From Erythrophleum ivorense (Eukaryota > Streptophyta > Magnoliopsida > Fabales > Fabaceae): a stretch of DNA of 64,000 nt. The stretch covers positions 930,001 through 994,000 of the forward strand of contig JAIUCV010000278.1 in the NCBI GenBank assembly GCA_026724425.1. The letters are read 5' to 3'. Under the pieces are notes generated by a model. The model saw only the letters and a list, made by a program, of their open reading frames with translations. It ran no database searches and was not told where the DNA came from. Both the position numbers and the translations under genes were made by a program. This document shows, in pieces, positions 1 through 13,430 of this stretch. Numbering within the stretch: the first letter of the stretch is position 1; each line of letters starts with the position of its first letter.

Positions 1-1240
1 CCATGAGTCAGTGGAGCTAACGTTACAAAGTTTTACAAAGCTTCAAACAAAATACACACACAACCAAAATACACCCACATGAGCAACTGCAGGCTCGTCA
101 AAAGAAGCACCCAAGAGATGACACTAGAAAGCTGCTGGGGGTAGGGTAGGGCCCGTACTGCTATTTGAAAAACAATAATTTAAAAAAAAAAAGAGTTTGA
201 TACTCAATGAATAAGCAATGCCGACCCTTTTAAAATAAAAGTAGGGTCACGGATATATAGATACATTTTTACAGGTATACTGCGTAAAACATGTTTTATG
301 CAAATTCTTTCGTACAAATGCACTGAAAGTATCTAAGCAGAACCAATTTAAGTAGACGCAGAGCACACAGCTCGCGAGGAAAGGTCACTACAGATGCAAA
401 GCATTCAGCTTGCGAAAATAATATAACTCCACGTGTGGTGGCCTGCACACGGGGCTAGCACCACCCCTGCTAGCTGAGGTACAGATCATGGTGCACCAGG
501 GCTAACATCCACTGCTGTTAGTTACAGGGTTCTGAGTAGATAACTTCGTAAAATCATGAAATTTTTCATTTAACATCTCAGACAGAATACCTTCCAGATC
601 AATTTCATAATAAATTTTCGGATAATTCGAACATCTATCGATTTTAAAAAAAATTCACATTCGAACTGATTTTTGGTAAACATATATATATAACAAAATA
701 TTAAGATGTGTATCTCTATAAATAGATAATCAAAATTTTAAAACACTGCAAGGAAACTTAGGAACAGAAATAAGAATTTCCTGAATCTCACGGTTCGCAT
801 TACTTACTCACCTTCTAAGATTTTTATAGAGATTTTCTGACCCTTTCTCAGCTATGCCTCAACCTTCAGAATTTCCTACAATACCCGTTCATTAGATTTT
901 AGAAAATGAATCACCCCAATTAATTTCATACCGGACTATCTTAATTTAAGAAAGGTATATGCAGAAATTGAAAGAATTTAGTGTGTAGAAAAGTGGGTAT
1001 ACAATTTAGCATGAAGAAAGTCAAACTTAATCCAACTAAAATCACTTCCTGCACCACTTTTCTCCTGCGCAGAACCCCCCCTTAGCTGGCTTTTACATAA
1101 TTCATATCACAGTATTGATAAACAAAGGAGGGAAACGCCAAAATTTGGAATTAAAGAAGCAACACATGCAACAGAAATTTCAAGCCTAAACACCAGCCTC
1201 ACACAGCCACAACTCAACTTAAACGAGGAGAAACAAGCAT
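1..1240. other. Unassigned intergenic or untranslated sequence
   Basis: No open reading frame, RNA gene or transposon end could be recognised. Base composition around 340-540 is less AT-rich than the neighbouring spacer, so it may include the transcribed but untranslated end of a gene lying left of the window. That is inference only. Confidence 0.3.
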
Positions 1241-2030
1241 CAACAAGAATCAAACCAGAAAAGAGGCACTATAGCGCTGAACAGAGGAGAAAGAATTTGC
1301 AGTTTTTGCTCAACCTAGCCTTCGTCCAGCAGAAGCATTTCGCATGACAAAACTTGTAGCTTGGGGAGAGGATTATTCTGGCGTGATTTTACCAATAACT
1401 AGCACCGAAATCTAGCAAACCCAAGGAGAGAATTCTGCAGCAGAAAGTCGAAACAGAATCAGCCAAAAATGGCGCTAAACAGAGGAGAAGAAATGAAATT
1501 TTTCTGGCGTGCTCTCACTCAAAACCAGCAGCAACACTTAGCAAAATTCAAGGAGCAATTCAGCCACTGAATTTTGAACCATAACCAACGTTGAACAGGG
1601 CAGCAAGTAACGTTGAACAGAGAAAAATAAACTGTAGAATTTAATCAGTACCAGCTTCGTTCAGCAGGGAGCTTCTATGCGACTTGATGAAGCAGCAAAT
1701 CTGGAGCAAATTCACAGCGTGAAGAAGCAGCACAACTAACGTTTTAATAGCTCGAAGAAGCAGGAAGGCCAGCGTCCAGCAAAACAGAGGATGAAGATGC
1801 AGAATTTTCAAGTCTATTCTGCAAGTGTTTCGCTGGAGGATATGAGCTACAGAGATCAGAAGGATAATGACTGAAAAACCAGCTAAAAGAAAAATGAGAG
1901 GAGGGGTACATACGTAAAATTGCAGAGGGGAAAAGTGGGGCGTGGCAGCTGCAAGCTGCGTTGAAAAGTCAACTTCATTTCCTTCCCTTCTCATGCATCC
2001 TGGACGTTCTGCACGTCGGGTTCTCACATA
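1240..2030. repeat. Degenerate internal repeats with recurring CTCTGTTCARCG-like core
   Basis: Read on the minus strand, a core like CTCTGTTCAGCG recurs around 1275, 1475 and 1590-1625 among similar pyrimidine-rich stretches, and GCTGGACGAAGG-like words recur near 1320 and 1770. The spacing is irregular. A 128-codon minus-strand frame (1641-2027) lies across the block, but it has no recognisable domain and looks like a chance frame in a transcribed-like or transposon-derived stretch. Confidence 0.3.
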
Positions 2031-3458
2031 AAAGGTAATTAATATAGATTAGAGTGATTTAATTCTTTATATATTTGTTATAAGTTTTTTAATTAAAATA
2101 TAATAGATATATAATTTTTTTAATTGAAATACAATAAGTATATAATATAATTGAAGAAGTACATATTTATTTAAAAAAATTATATATTTATTATGTTATT
2201 ATTAGTAAATTATATATTTATTATATTTTAATTAGATTTTTGATAATGAAAATATAAGGAATTGAGTTTTTTTTTCAAATAATATATTATTACATAATAA
2301 GGTTTAAAATGAAAAAGGCAACAGGACGAGTGAATAAAATTTGCAGCTACATTAACAGTAATGCCCAATAATAGAAAATAATAAATAGATAGATAATAAA
2401 TAACAGATAGATAAATTTTTAGACGGTCAATGACCCTGGCCACAATGCTCCTAAGATATTTTTAGATGACACAGTGTTGAACAATTAAGATATAATACAA
2501 AGTTGCTTAATTTTAAATAGCTTTATATTACAAGATTTCTCAATCATAGATTCGTATAAGTGTATTAAATAGCTGCTTTTTCTTTTGCAACTAAGTAAAT
2601 TAGATCTTGATCTAATGCCAACTCACCGGTCCCATACTGCTAGGAATTTTTTTTAACTAATTGAATAATCTAAATTAGTAATCATATGTCCTAGACCAAA
2701 TGAATTAAACTAATTGAATAATTTAAATCAGTAATCATGCACATTCTATGCTAGTAAGAGTTTGTTTACAAGTTTCAAACAAATAATTCATTTTTACTAT
2801 TTATCTAATTCATTAATAAAATAATTTTACATCCTGTCGTTATATAATAAAATTTATCAACTTTCAGATAATATTTTAGTAGATAATTTTTCTTACAAAA
2901 ATTTAAAGGGCTAATTGTTGTATTTACTTAGTTTAATTTAATCTAAAATTTTTAAGATACTAACTCTTTTTAAACTCTATACCTCAATATATACATAACT
3001 CTATAAAAGAATATTAATGAATTTAGACTGAGATAATTTTTAGATAATAAACAAATATTGAAACTAAAATAAAACCGGGGTAAATAATTTTTCTTATAAA
3101 AATTGAAAGTGTCAATTATTTTATTTGCGTTGTTGAAATTAAAAAAAAAATTACTTGCAATATAGGTGAGTGTGATTGATTGAAGGAAAAAAAAAGGTAA
3201 ATTTGTTAAAAAGAAAAATAAATAAGGAGCAAAGTTGAAAACCACAAAATTGGACAGGAAATGATGGTTCATTGTACGTAGAAATTATATACATATACAT
3301 ATATATATATATATATTAATTTATTTATTTATAAAAGAAATTTAGGGGTCAAAGTTAAAATATACAATAATTAAATGATATCAAATGTTTTTCAAATAAA
3401 GTTTTGAAGTTATATATTCTTAACATTATATTTATAATATAATTTTAATAGAAATATG

Positions 3459-3489
<31 letters not shown>

Positions 3490-3676
3490 ATTTTATAAAA
3501 CTTGTTATTTTCTTCTAGTTAAGGTTACGGGCATTCTTTTTTAATAACAAATAAATAACATGTGTTAATATATTTTATACGTTATAATATATTAGTCCCT
3601 TTTGATTTGCAAAAGATGTGCCCTAGCTTGTCATGGTTTTGAAATTGAACTTAAATCTTTTTTCATATCCGACTAT
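2031..3676. other. AT-rich spacer with (TA)n runs and a duplicated ~55-bp segment
   Basis: Nothing coding was seen. A segment beginning AATTTTTCTTACAAAAATT near 2885 recurs in altered form near 3086, about 200 bp later. Alternating TA tracts lie near 3300-3318 and 3460-3490. Confidence 0.4.
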
Positions 3677-3679
3677 TAA

Positions 3680-4259
3680 GGTCTCGTTTAATCGATAGTA
3701 AAATGTTTTGTAAAACGAAAAAGAATGGAAATAGGATTCTCAAATTATGCATGTTTGGTTGATTCTTTTTACAATCTTTCCATTCAGATAGGAAAGTCAA
3801 TGCAACCATTCGAAAGAATTGATTTTTTATCCAAAAAAGATGGAAGCGTTGGACATTCCCGGAATATTTTCAGACAAGGTCTAAAATATCCTTCTTCCAT
3901 TTTTAATTATTGAATAAAATTATTATTTTACTATTGCTAATTTAAAAGATATTTTTAAAAATTTAAAAATATATTTTAATATTTTTTATTAAAGGTATAT
4001 AGAAATTATTTTTCAATACTTAAAAATATTAACATTATATTTTTAATATATTTGTACACTAAAAATATTATAGTCATTTGATCATCTTTTTTTTTTCTAT
4101 CCTTGCATTGTTTTTATCCAACCAAATATGAAAATAAAATAAAATATTTATTTCTTTTTATAACATACTAAACATTATCATTCTATTCGATCAAAATTCA
4201 TTTTCATTTTTATTCACACTTTTATTTATATAAAATTAGTTCATAAACTAAACGAGGCC
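3680..4259. mobile_element. Tourist-like (PIF/Harbinger) MITE
   Basis: The left end reads GGTCTCGTTTAATCGAT. The reverse complement of the right end reads GGCCTCGTTTAGTTTAT, giving imperfect terminal inverted repeats. The element is flanked on both sides by TAA (3677-3679 and 4260-4262), the 3-bp target duplication expected of the PIF/Harbinger superfamily. The GG...TGTTT-like end is also typical of Tourist elements. At 580 bp, with no open frame, it is non-autonomous. The 62-codon plus-strand frame at 3725-3913 inside it is not a gene. Confidence 0.65.
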
Positions 4260-4262
4260 TAA

Positions 4263-5340
4263 GTCCATTTATTTGGTGCGTTGTCATTTGCATAACACCT
4301 TTGTATCATATCAGTAATATCTATTTAAGGTATTGATAATTGCTCGTTGTTATTATTAACATTTAGTTATCAGTTATCACACATGAGTCAAACATTATTA
4401 ATGCGTGATAGAGCTACTATTAGCATAATTTAAAAAATATTATTAATTGTATCGCTATACTTAATTATTTATTTTTGATCACTGGGTTTAATCAATAAGT
4501 TTAAACTTTTAACTTTTTCAAATTGAGTTTGAATTTGAATAGTTCGCTAAAACTGATGATGCAGGGTTCTCCAAAGATTATTATTTAGAGTGATTCTAAG
4601 GTAGTGGTGTCAATGACGAATGCTTTGTAGGATACTAGCACAGTGCGAAAACACATATTGGGATGAATTAGGTAATTCCTCAACTATGACTGGCGATTAC
4701 ATTTTTTTTCACACTATGAAAACAGATCATGTCTGTACAGATTGGCTCACCAACTTCAATCTCACTTAAGATTACAGCCTCCAAATATTGTCCACCTCTC
4801 TTGGGGGTTTAGCTCATTCTTTATGATAGGAATTAGTAGGAGCTACAATTCCTAGACTTGTTTTTATGTGGATTTTTTTCTCCTTTCTTTCTTTCTTTCT
4901 TTGTTGGGGTTGCGATCCCATTGTCTCATCCCAAAATAAGAACTATAATAGATAGAAGTGAACTTTTTTTTCTTGTGTCTATTTTACAACTTAGCAATGT
5001 ATTATACTAGATTGTATGTCAATGATAATTGTGTTGGGCAAGGTGATAATCTTTTTTGTACGATGATCAAGTGATGAATTAATTAAGAATAAAGATTTAA
5101 AACCAACATTGAAAACAAAATTAATCGCGCCTTAATTAAGTAATTGTGTACTGCTGTTATAAAAGTATTCTTAATAGTTGGGGGACACCCACACGGTGTA
5201 AGCCATTTAAGTATTCCTACAACCAAAGCTAACAATTAATTCTTCTAAAAATTACTGATTATTAAATAAAATATTTTTAGTAATTATTTAGTAAAATATA
5301 ATTCTATATTTAATAATTAATTGCACCATAACTAAAAAAT
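4263..5340. other. Intergenic spacer without recognised features
   Basis: No open frame of note, no inverted repeats that I could pair, and no RNA gene. A short (TTTC)n run occurs near 4880. Confidence 0.4.
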
Positions 5341-8300
5341 ATATATATAATATTTTTAGGACCATGACATCATCACTTTGAAGTTAAATTGGAACTTGAT
5401 TAAACCTATCTAAAGAATTTTAATGATTATGAATACTGTATTTTGTCTAGATATATTTTAAAAATAATAATAAAATCAAATTAATCAAAAAAATATTAAA
5501 AAAATAAAAGAAAAAGACAAGAAAAAAAGACATTTAAAAAAAACTAATTTTTTTCATCAAAATTCCAAAATCCCAATGTGACTGCATATTAACCCCAGAC
5601 AACCTAAGCCCAAATAACCCAATTCTCAAGATAAATAATAATAATAATAATAATAAAATATAAAAAGAATTAAAAAAAACTAATCTACTAGCCTAAATCT
5701 TTCCAAGCTTGCCTAATTCTATTAAGTCTCATCCTCATCTTAAACCCATTAATCCAAAAATTAAAAAAAGATAAAGAAAAATGTCTTTCCAATGTTAATT
5801 TCTTAGGCCTTTGTTAACCTATCATAAAAAAGAAAGTTAAAAAATTTAAAGAAAAAAAAATCCAAAACGAAAAATTGTGAGCCTCACACCTCTCAGCCCC
5901 ATGCCCAAAAAATAGAAGCCCAGTACCATAACAAAAATCCCAACCAGAAGTGAAAAAAACCCAACCCAAATCCTATGGTGCTAAGCCCTGTCCCTCGTAA
6001 TCTCTCTTGGGTTCGTGTTCTTCCCAAGCTGCACCAGACGCAGCCAAGATGTGCTGGAGAAGTGGAGCAATGAACAAATCCCTACGAATCCCTGCAGATC
6101 TGTCAGCACATGCTGTCGGTGGCTACAAAACAGAATAGATACGGGAAAAGTGGAAGTAATGGAGCACAGAGAAAGGAGGTCGTTCTGAATAATAGTGGTC
6201 CAACCGGTCAGATGCAAGGAAGATCAGAAAAACGCGTTTCAAAGAGAGTGTATTCCACGCTTAGAATCAACTATTAATGGAGGTGAATCAGAAATGGAGG
6301 CTTGGGGGAATTTAGGAGAGAGGCCAAGAGAGCTAAAGAGAAAAATCAGAACAGAGCCGAGAGAGGGATACTGAGTGCAAGAGGGATTCGTGAGAGGGAG
6401 ACCAAGTGCGAAAGGACAGAGAAGCAGAGATTGAGAGAGAGACATACGAGAGGATTTTGTGGGAGAACCGGGAGCAGGAAAAGCAGGGAGGTTTCTGTTG
6501 TGGAAGAGCACCAGCCGTTTAAGCCGAGAAGGGACCATTTTCGGTTCTGGGAAGAACAAAAGGAGAGATGCAGTGACTAATTACATGACAAACTAGAAGG
6601 GAGATTTAGAGAGGGACAGAACCGAAAGAGGAGCAAACTCAACAAGTTGAGACTTCTTAGAGGTGATCCTTCCTTAACGTTTCTCCTGAGCTTTGTAGGC
6701 TGTTGATGTGTTTTATTATATAATCTAATTCTGTGGGAATTGGAATGAAATCTGGATAGACTCAGTTCGATGGGTCTCGGTTTTTGACAAAATTTTTACC
6801 CGATTTTGATGATCAGTAGAGGATTCCAGACTGTTGAATGCACTATAGAATCAGTTAAGTTCAAGGGAGCTTTGGAGTATGTTCTAGTTGGATTTCGTTG
6901 TGGTTCCATTATTAAAATAAGGAATGCTGTTCTTTGACTCAATCTGGTTTGTTATGAGGGTTGCTGCCTTTTTGCTTTTAAATTGTTTTGACCTTAATTT
7001 TCAGTATGAGTTTGTGCAAAGATTCGGTATAAAACACTGCCTGCTATCCCATCATTTTCGGCTTTAACATGTGGAGCATTTTTTTTTTAAGCCTCATTTG
7101 GATCTTAAACTTATTTCAAGCTTGCTATTGTTCCACTGCTTTTGGTTGTGTGAAGATGCCTAAAGTTACTATTCCCTTTTGGGTCCTAGTCTTCAATGAC
7201 GTGATGTGTAGGGAAGTTTGGTTTGAATATGAGGTTTGTCATCTTATGATATAAGAATCTGCTTAATGCTGTCCTTCAAGTTCCAAGTTTGTACCAAAAA
7301 GCTTTTTGCTACTCTTTTGATCTAAATAGAAATTTAGCCCTCATTTTATGTGTTAATAATCATGCATACACTTTGAAATTGTGCACAATTCCTCTTGATT
7401 ACGCATGATTTTTTAAGTTACTTGTTCTGCAGATGAAGTTCATTCATGTTCAGTAACTTTTTGTTATCATGTTGATCTTTGTGAGCATTGAGGCATTTGT
7501 TGTTTAATCATTTTTGAAAATCGATTATCATAGAAACTCATATGCCTCTTTGTTTCTATTGTGTTGCTTCTGTTTGTGTGAGGCCCATGAATGGTGAAAC
7601 AAAAAGAAGCTAGATGGAGGGATTAGGTGGTGGCAAGACAAGATGCTCTAGGGGTTTTTTCTTATTTTCTTTTAATTTACGCATTATGGATAAGATGTAA
7701 TATGTTTGTGAAATATTATGACCCTTGAATTTACACAAAGCACACAAAACAGAAACATTACATGCTTGTAAATATTTTATTTTTACATTTTTAGAATTGT
7801 CACGTGGAATCTTATATCTCCTTAAATATGTAAGATGCATCAAAGTTGCATGTGATAATAAGTCTCCAAAAATGCCTATAGGGTTGTATAACCATATTTT
7901 AATAAATTTTGGATTCCTACAGCCCACATCAAATTGATTTTAGTTTTAAAAAAAATTTCAAGGAGAAGAAAACAAATAATTAAAAAAAAAATCAAAATTT
8001 GCACATGTTTTTGAAAAAAAAAAAAAATGTGTTACATTTCTTTTCAAAAAAATATAAAAAGGGTTTTTGGAAAGTCAAATGGATTTCTTTGAGAATTATA
8101 TATATATATTTATATTCACAGAGATCAAAATTTAGGTTCTTTTAAAATGGAAAAATCAATCAAAGGATCAAGAGATAATAAGAAAATATAATATAAAGAA
8201 AAGATTAAAAAAACTTTTTCTTACCAAAACAAAAATGTTATTTTAAAATAAAAATAAGTCAAAAGATCAAAATAAACAAAGAAAATCAAAAACCCAAAAA

Positions 8301-9427
8301 AAAGAAGAAACCAAACAAATAAAAAATATATATAAAAACAAAGAAAACCAAAAATAACAAAAATCATAAAAATATAAAGAAATATAAAAAATCATAAAAA
8401 TAAGAAGAATGAAGAAATAAAATTAATTTTATATTTTGTAAATTAAAATACACCAGTTAATTTCAAAACTATTTTGTTTATGAAAGATAAAAGTGATTTT
8501 TACTTTCTTTTTCTGTTTATACAATTAAAATAAAAAACAAAAACACAACAAACAAAAAGAAAAAAAATTGAAAAAAAAATATTAAAAAAGGAAGCTGTTA
8601 AAAAAATCCTTTTTAAAATGTCATTCCAAAAATTAAAATTAAAAAAAAAATTAAAAAATCATAAAGATCATTAAAAAATAAAATAATAAAAGATCAAAAA
8701 ATCTAAATCTAAAATAAATCAAAACAAAAGAAAACCCTAAAATAATACAAAAATACAAAAAGATAAATAAAAAATAAAAAATTACGAAATAAAAAAAAGA
8801 ATTTAAAAAAAGGGAAAAAAGTAAAGATGTGGAATTAATTTAATCTCTTGCAAATTAAAATATACAAATCAATTTCAAAATCAATTTGTTTATGAAAGGT
8901 AATAGTAATTTTCACTCTCTTTTTTTTCACAAAAAAAATAGTTAGCTAAAATTTATTATAAAAAAAATCTTATTTAACATAAAAAAAACCTATAGCATGA
9001 TTTTCTATCCACTCAAACTATGTGGATTTTAATATCTTTCATAAGGTACATAGGTCATAAATTTTTATCCTAAGTTAAGTTTTCTCTTGTAAATAAATAT
9101 TTTTTCTTTTTATTTTCTTTTCTAATTTCTTCTCTTTTCTTTATTTTTGCATGTGATTGTTAGGAGAATCAAAATAAGATTAAGGCTATATTAATTTTGA
9201 ACAATCAACTTAGGATAATAGTTTTTAGGGATATTGTAGAGTGTCTAATACTTTTCTTACTCACAATTGACTCCCAAATCCATTATTTGGTTTGTAAACT
9301 ATTTCTCTTATAAAAAGACATTTTTAAAGTTTTCCCTTTTAAAATATTAAAATTTTGGTGGTAACTTTACTTGAATTGATTTTTGTTTTTGAAAATTAAA
9401 TTTAAAAAAAAATTCTGGCACTTCACA
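5340..9427 (+). mobile_element. Probable long LTR remnant of a Ty3-type (Tat/Ogre-like) retrotransposon
   Basis: No coding domain is present, so the call rests on texture. An A-rich left part with AACCCAA-type words (about 5440-5990) is followed by a less AT-rich, transcribed-looking middle (6000-7600) with purine-rich GAGAGA stretches. After a second very A-rich part (7930-8960) comes a right end near 9170-9427 with a phrase like CTCACAATTGACTCCCAAATCC, then TTTTGGTGGTAACTTTACTTG, ending in CA at 9426-9427. From general knowledge, that right-end phrase resembles the ends of long LTRs of Tat-lineage elements in plants. The left boundary is a guess and no target duplication was found, so a solo LTR or a decayed fragment are both possible. 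Confidence 0.35.
8390..8935. repeat. A-rich tandem duplication, period about 420 bp
   Basis: The stretch from about 8395 to 8520 (GAATGAAGAAATAAAATTAA, then TTTCAAAACTATTTTGTTTA) is repeated in altered form at about 8815-8935 (TGTGGAATTAATTTAATC, then TTTCAAAATCAATTTGTTTA). Both copies end in a pyrimidine-rich stretch. The two units are separated by A-rich filler of the same type. Confidence 0.5.
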
Positions 9428-9529
9428 GTTGAATTTCAAATAATTATGTTAGTAAATATGTTATAAAATGGTGACACATTGATTAAATAAGCCCTTCATA
9501 AATTTCATTTTTTATATAAATAATTTTAC

Positions 9530-9865
9530 TTAAATTTTAGATTATATGTAAATTACGCCTGTAAAACTTTAAGTTACGTATAGATAATCACTTAATATGT
9601 CATACCTCGATGGGTGAAATAATATACTAACTGATAATAGGGAATTGATTACACATAATCTTAAGTTTGGAAGATCTATTGTTAAGTCCTTAAACTTTAG
9701 GTCATATACAAATAACTTTTTAGTGTGTCACACTTCTATTAGTGAAATAATGAATTAACTAATAACAAGAGATTAATTGCATATAATCTCAAGTTTAGAA
9801 GATTTATTTTCAAGTTTTAAATACTAAGGAATTATTTGTACATAATTCAAAAGTTAAAAAAATTT
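9530..9865. repeat. Degenerate tandem repeat, period about 120 bp
   Basis: A unit containing GTGAAATAATATACTAACTG-like sequence, then ATTGATTACACATAATCTTA and TTTGGAAGATCTATTG-like sequence (about 9613-9690), recurs at about 9740-9815 with point changes. A partial third copy lies upstream near 9530-9590. Confidence 0.5.
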
Positions 9866-10019
9866 AAATACATTTTAAATTTTTTAAAAAAATAAATGGA
9901 TTCTTGACAAATTTAAATTCTACAATGGAAGATGAAATCATGTTTATTTTGTTATTGACACATGGAAAAGAGTAATCCAATCGATGAGCATAATTATGAT
10001 ATTTTATAGCTACACCCTG

Positions 10020-10033
10020 TGGTATCAGAGCCA
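10020..10033 (+). promoter_or_regulatory. Pararetroviral primer-binding site for initiator tRNA-Met
   Basis: TGGTATCAGAGCCA is complementary to the 3' end of plant initiator tRNA-Met, the standard primer for minus-strand DNA synthesis in Caulimoviridae and in many plant retrotransposons. It sits at the left end of the viral block, overlapping the 15-bp terminal repeat, and marks the conventional zero point of the genome. Confidence 0.88.
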
Positions 10034-10179
10034 TAATTCTCAAGATAATCAGAAGTAGATTTGTTGTAAAAAGAGAGTAAGAAAAAATTAATCACATCAT
10101 GTCATCTACAAAAAACTCTTACAAATCAGTTAGCCTTTTTCTTCTTCTTTTTTTTTTCTTAGATCTATTCCTTCTTCTT

Positions 10180-10910
10180 GTATATCCCATGCCTCCAAAA
10201 TAGATAACCTTGTAGAAACCATCCATATTCCAGATGAATCTTTCATAGAAGAAATCATTGCCCTTATCCTTAATCCTTATGAACTCTACCACCAAAACTA
10301 TTATTTCACCCATTCCATTCGAAAGTTCATCTCTCCAAAAACTCCTTTTATTAAAAAAATTGTCAAAGGTACAAAAATGGATCAATGTGAGTTACAATTA
10401 ACCTAAGCTAAATAATATGTTACTTTGGAAATTTCCACTAGCTTCATTTCTCATTAGATCTATGAAGGATATACTCACCTCCATCTCGGAGCCATCCGTC
10501 TTGTTCTCACTCTTCATGGAAGAAAAGGGGTTGTGGCTACAGCTCATGTTTCCCTTCTAGATATCTCATATACCTCTTTTTAAAATACTTTGATTAGAGC
10601 AATACTTGTTACTCACAATGGTGGCAGTGTGATTTTTATTATTGCTCCTAATTTCAACATCAAATTGTCATATCCTACTCTTCTCATCAAACTAAAAGTA
10701 CAAGTCCAGATCATTAGTGTAGAATAGGTTTAGAATACTGTCCCAACCACTCTTCATTGCTAGATGATCTATTGTCTACAAAACCATTCCACATATTTTT
10801 AATTTCAAAACTCTACTAATGATGTGTTGTATATGGTTCCTGATAGACATGATAATATTACCATCCTTCAAATTCCAAAGCAGATTTCCAAAGAGGAACT
10901 ACTATAGCTG
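10180..10910 (+). pseudogene. Movement-protein-like region of the endogenous pararetrovirus
   Basis: Plus-strand frames near 10496-10585 encode a stretch with an LHGRKG motif followed by an alanine- and leucine-rich strand ending in LLD. A second conserved-looking strand follows at about 10585-10680 (GGSV, then a P-N-F-N patch). These resemble the core of caulimovirid (30K-type) movement proteins, which open plasmodesmata for virus spread. Stop codons and frame changes occur throughout, for example at 10579 and again around 10720-10730. The region cannot make a protein. The assignment rests on motif memory, not alignment. Confidence 0.6.
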
Positions 10911-10916
10911 ATAACC

Positions 10917-13430
10917 TTGGAATGGGTACTAAATTATGAGGAGTTTCATGGCAATCAGAAAGTTTTTCACACCATTACTCCTTTAGTACTTGAAAAGCTT
11001 AGAGATAGAACTGTCAAATCTATTTTTAAAAGACCTGACTTGGAGAAAGGAACTTTTTCCACCCCTTCTCACAGAATTACAACTCACCAATCCATAATGA
11101 TTACTCCTGTTGTAAAACAGAAATAAGAAAAGGGTTTAATCCCAATTTATTGTTTCTATCCTAGTGGTAATTATTGTTATATGGTAAAGATCAATGGTTA
11201 TTTCCTTTGGGATTGTAACCTTGATATGTGTGATCCCGATTGTGAATGTCGTCACCTTGATAGCTGGGAAGGCCTTGAAAGTAATGAAGGGAGACCACGT
11301 GACTCTTTTGCAATAGCTACATGGAAACTAGATAAGAAAAGGAAATCTACCTGAGGATCAGTCTTTGTTCTTGCAACAGGATTGATCATGATAGCAATGA
11401 TGATAATCATAGTGACCGACCTAAACGTAAATGGGTAGGCATCAGAGATCCTAAACCAAGATCCAAGTCCATCCATGAGTTACTCAGAGAACTTGGTCAT
11501 GAAGACCTTCTCCCACAACTTGAACTAATGATACAACCACTAGTGTTGCCACAACTTATACCTTGTCTAATGTTCTCATTTGCATCTAAGGCATATAACT
11601 CAGAATTTCTTTTTATGGAAAGAAGAACTAATTTGAAAACTAATGTTACATATAAACCATTCTTTGTCCCTTTAGAGGTCACTATTAGTGGAGCAATGAG
11701 ATCAATTTCATAGGCAGAAGAAGTGTTGAACTGATATACGTATAACGCTATGACATAGAATAGGATTCTTTAGAGAATTGATTCTCGACTTGAGAATCTT
11801 CCAAGTGAAATGGCTCAAACTCAATCATGACTTGATGGGCTTTTCACTCAAGTCCAATAGTTATATGACCGCCTACAAAAGTAAGTGGTTTCTCTGGATG
11901 CAAGACTCAGAAACTTTATCACTCATGGGCATATAAACCCTATTTTTACACAAAAGGAATAGGAGATCAAAAGGCTTAAAATGTAGATTGGCTAAATTGA
12001 GAAAGATATGGCAAGAAATCATTCCAAAAGTATCTATGACTCTTACCTTTCCTTGCACACACCTGCTTATCTCTCTTCGCCATATTTACCTTACCCTCAT
12101 GAAGCAGACTATCAAAAATATTTTAAAATGAATTATGAGATTTTCAAAAAGAAAGAAGATTATTTCAACCCTGCTCAATTTAGTCAACTTCAACCTAAGC
12201 AACCGTCTTTACCTCCTATTAGAGTACCTTGACCTCCTCAAAGGCCTCAATATAAAACATAATATGAACATTCTCCTTTATAGACTAAGCCTTTTGAATA
12301 ATCTTTAAAACTATTACAAATCAAAACACCACCATCCTCACTGAAGGAAACCCAATCTCCTCCTTCAAACAAAAAAACAAAAAAAAAAACAACCCATGCA
12401 CATCCATCCACCTCGAAACCCAAAAATCTTTTGGGACAATTGCCCTCCCATCACCAATGACTCATTACAATTTTGATTCTAATATTGATCATACTAATGA
12501 AATTGGTTTAGAACCAATTAGTTCATATGAGCCAAATAATTATGCCAAAATTACAGCTTCATATATGGTTAACTCTATTCTATAGAAGAAGTTAAAGAAT
12601 TCAACCTAGAGCAAAAAGATTATGCTAAGCACTATCCTTACATTGAACCATCCCCTAACAATGCACAAGTTCGTCCAACCAATGAACCATGGTTTACTTG
12701 TGATAATATTCCTCCAAAAAAATAGAGAGACAAATTACATGAATTCTCAGCATAGATTAATCTTCAGATGAACATACCAACTACCAATCTTGAGGTAGTA
12801 CTCTTTGAATTTACATTCAAATTTACTGGCACTCTCCAAGAATGGTTTCACAACTTAAGAGAGTACTGACAACTTCATTATATCTAAGCTCTCAGTGCTA
12901 ATCCTCTCTTTGATTTCATCCACAAAGAATTCCTTCGAGACTTTCATCTCATTGACAAGCAAAAGTGGCAAGAATATTTTCAAATGCATTATTATTCTTT
13001 AAAGAAGAAAGATCTTAATTTCCACTATCAAATGATGGTAGAGTGATACTATTTGCTTACTGGCTTTAATGATGTTAGTCTTCGCTATATGTTCATTACG
13101 TCTTTACCAAAAGAACTTAACTAGAACTTTTAAGAGCTATCCAATCTCTCAGCAGAAATATGACAAACATCTCTTTAGGTGAGATATACCAACTTGCCAT
13201 TACTACACTTGAAAAGTTGTATGAACAATATAAGATGTTTGATTCAATGATGGAAGGCAAATTGTTACTTCAAAAAGTTTTCAAAAAATCCTACTTACAA
13301 ATTAAATGCAAAGATAAACACAGGTATTTTTGCTAAACCAAAAAGAAATCTCATTTTCAAAAAGCTCAGTACAAAGCTTTTAGGAAAAAGAAGCATAAAA
13401 AGCCTATACGATTTTTTAGAAGGAGAACTA
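10917..13430 (+). pseudogene. Coat-protein (gag-like) region of the endogenous pararetrovirus
   Basis: Several short plus-strand frames (for example 10917-11126 and 12008-12232) and the segment 12760-13300 read as fragments of one long polyprotein. The stretch 12830-13130 carries the phrases LQEWF, LKKKDLNFHYQ and ITSLPKELN, typical of the capsid portion preceding the zinc knuckle in petuvirus-type polyproteins. The nucleocapsid would package pregenomic RNA. In-frame stops are frequent. Lysine-rich sequence at about 13290-13440 leads directly into the zinc knuckle. Confidence 0.6.

Noticed and set aside
1641..2027. 128-codon minus-strand frame
   Set aside because: No recognised domain; it lies in a block of degenerate repeats with a hydrophobic but irregular composition.
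6239..6580. Opposed frames of 106 and 92 codons
   Set aside because: Purine-rich low-complexity sequence yields open frames on both strands; no domain or splice context supports a gene.
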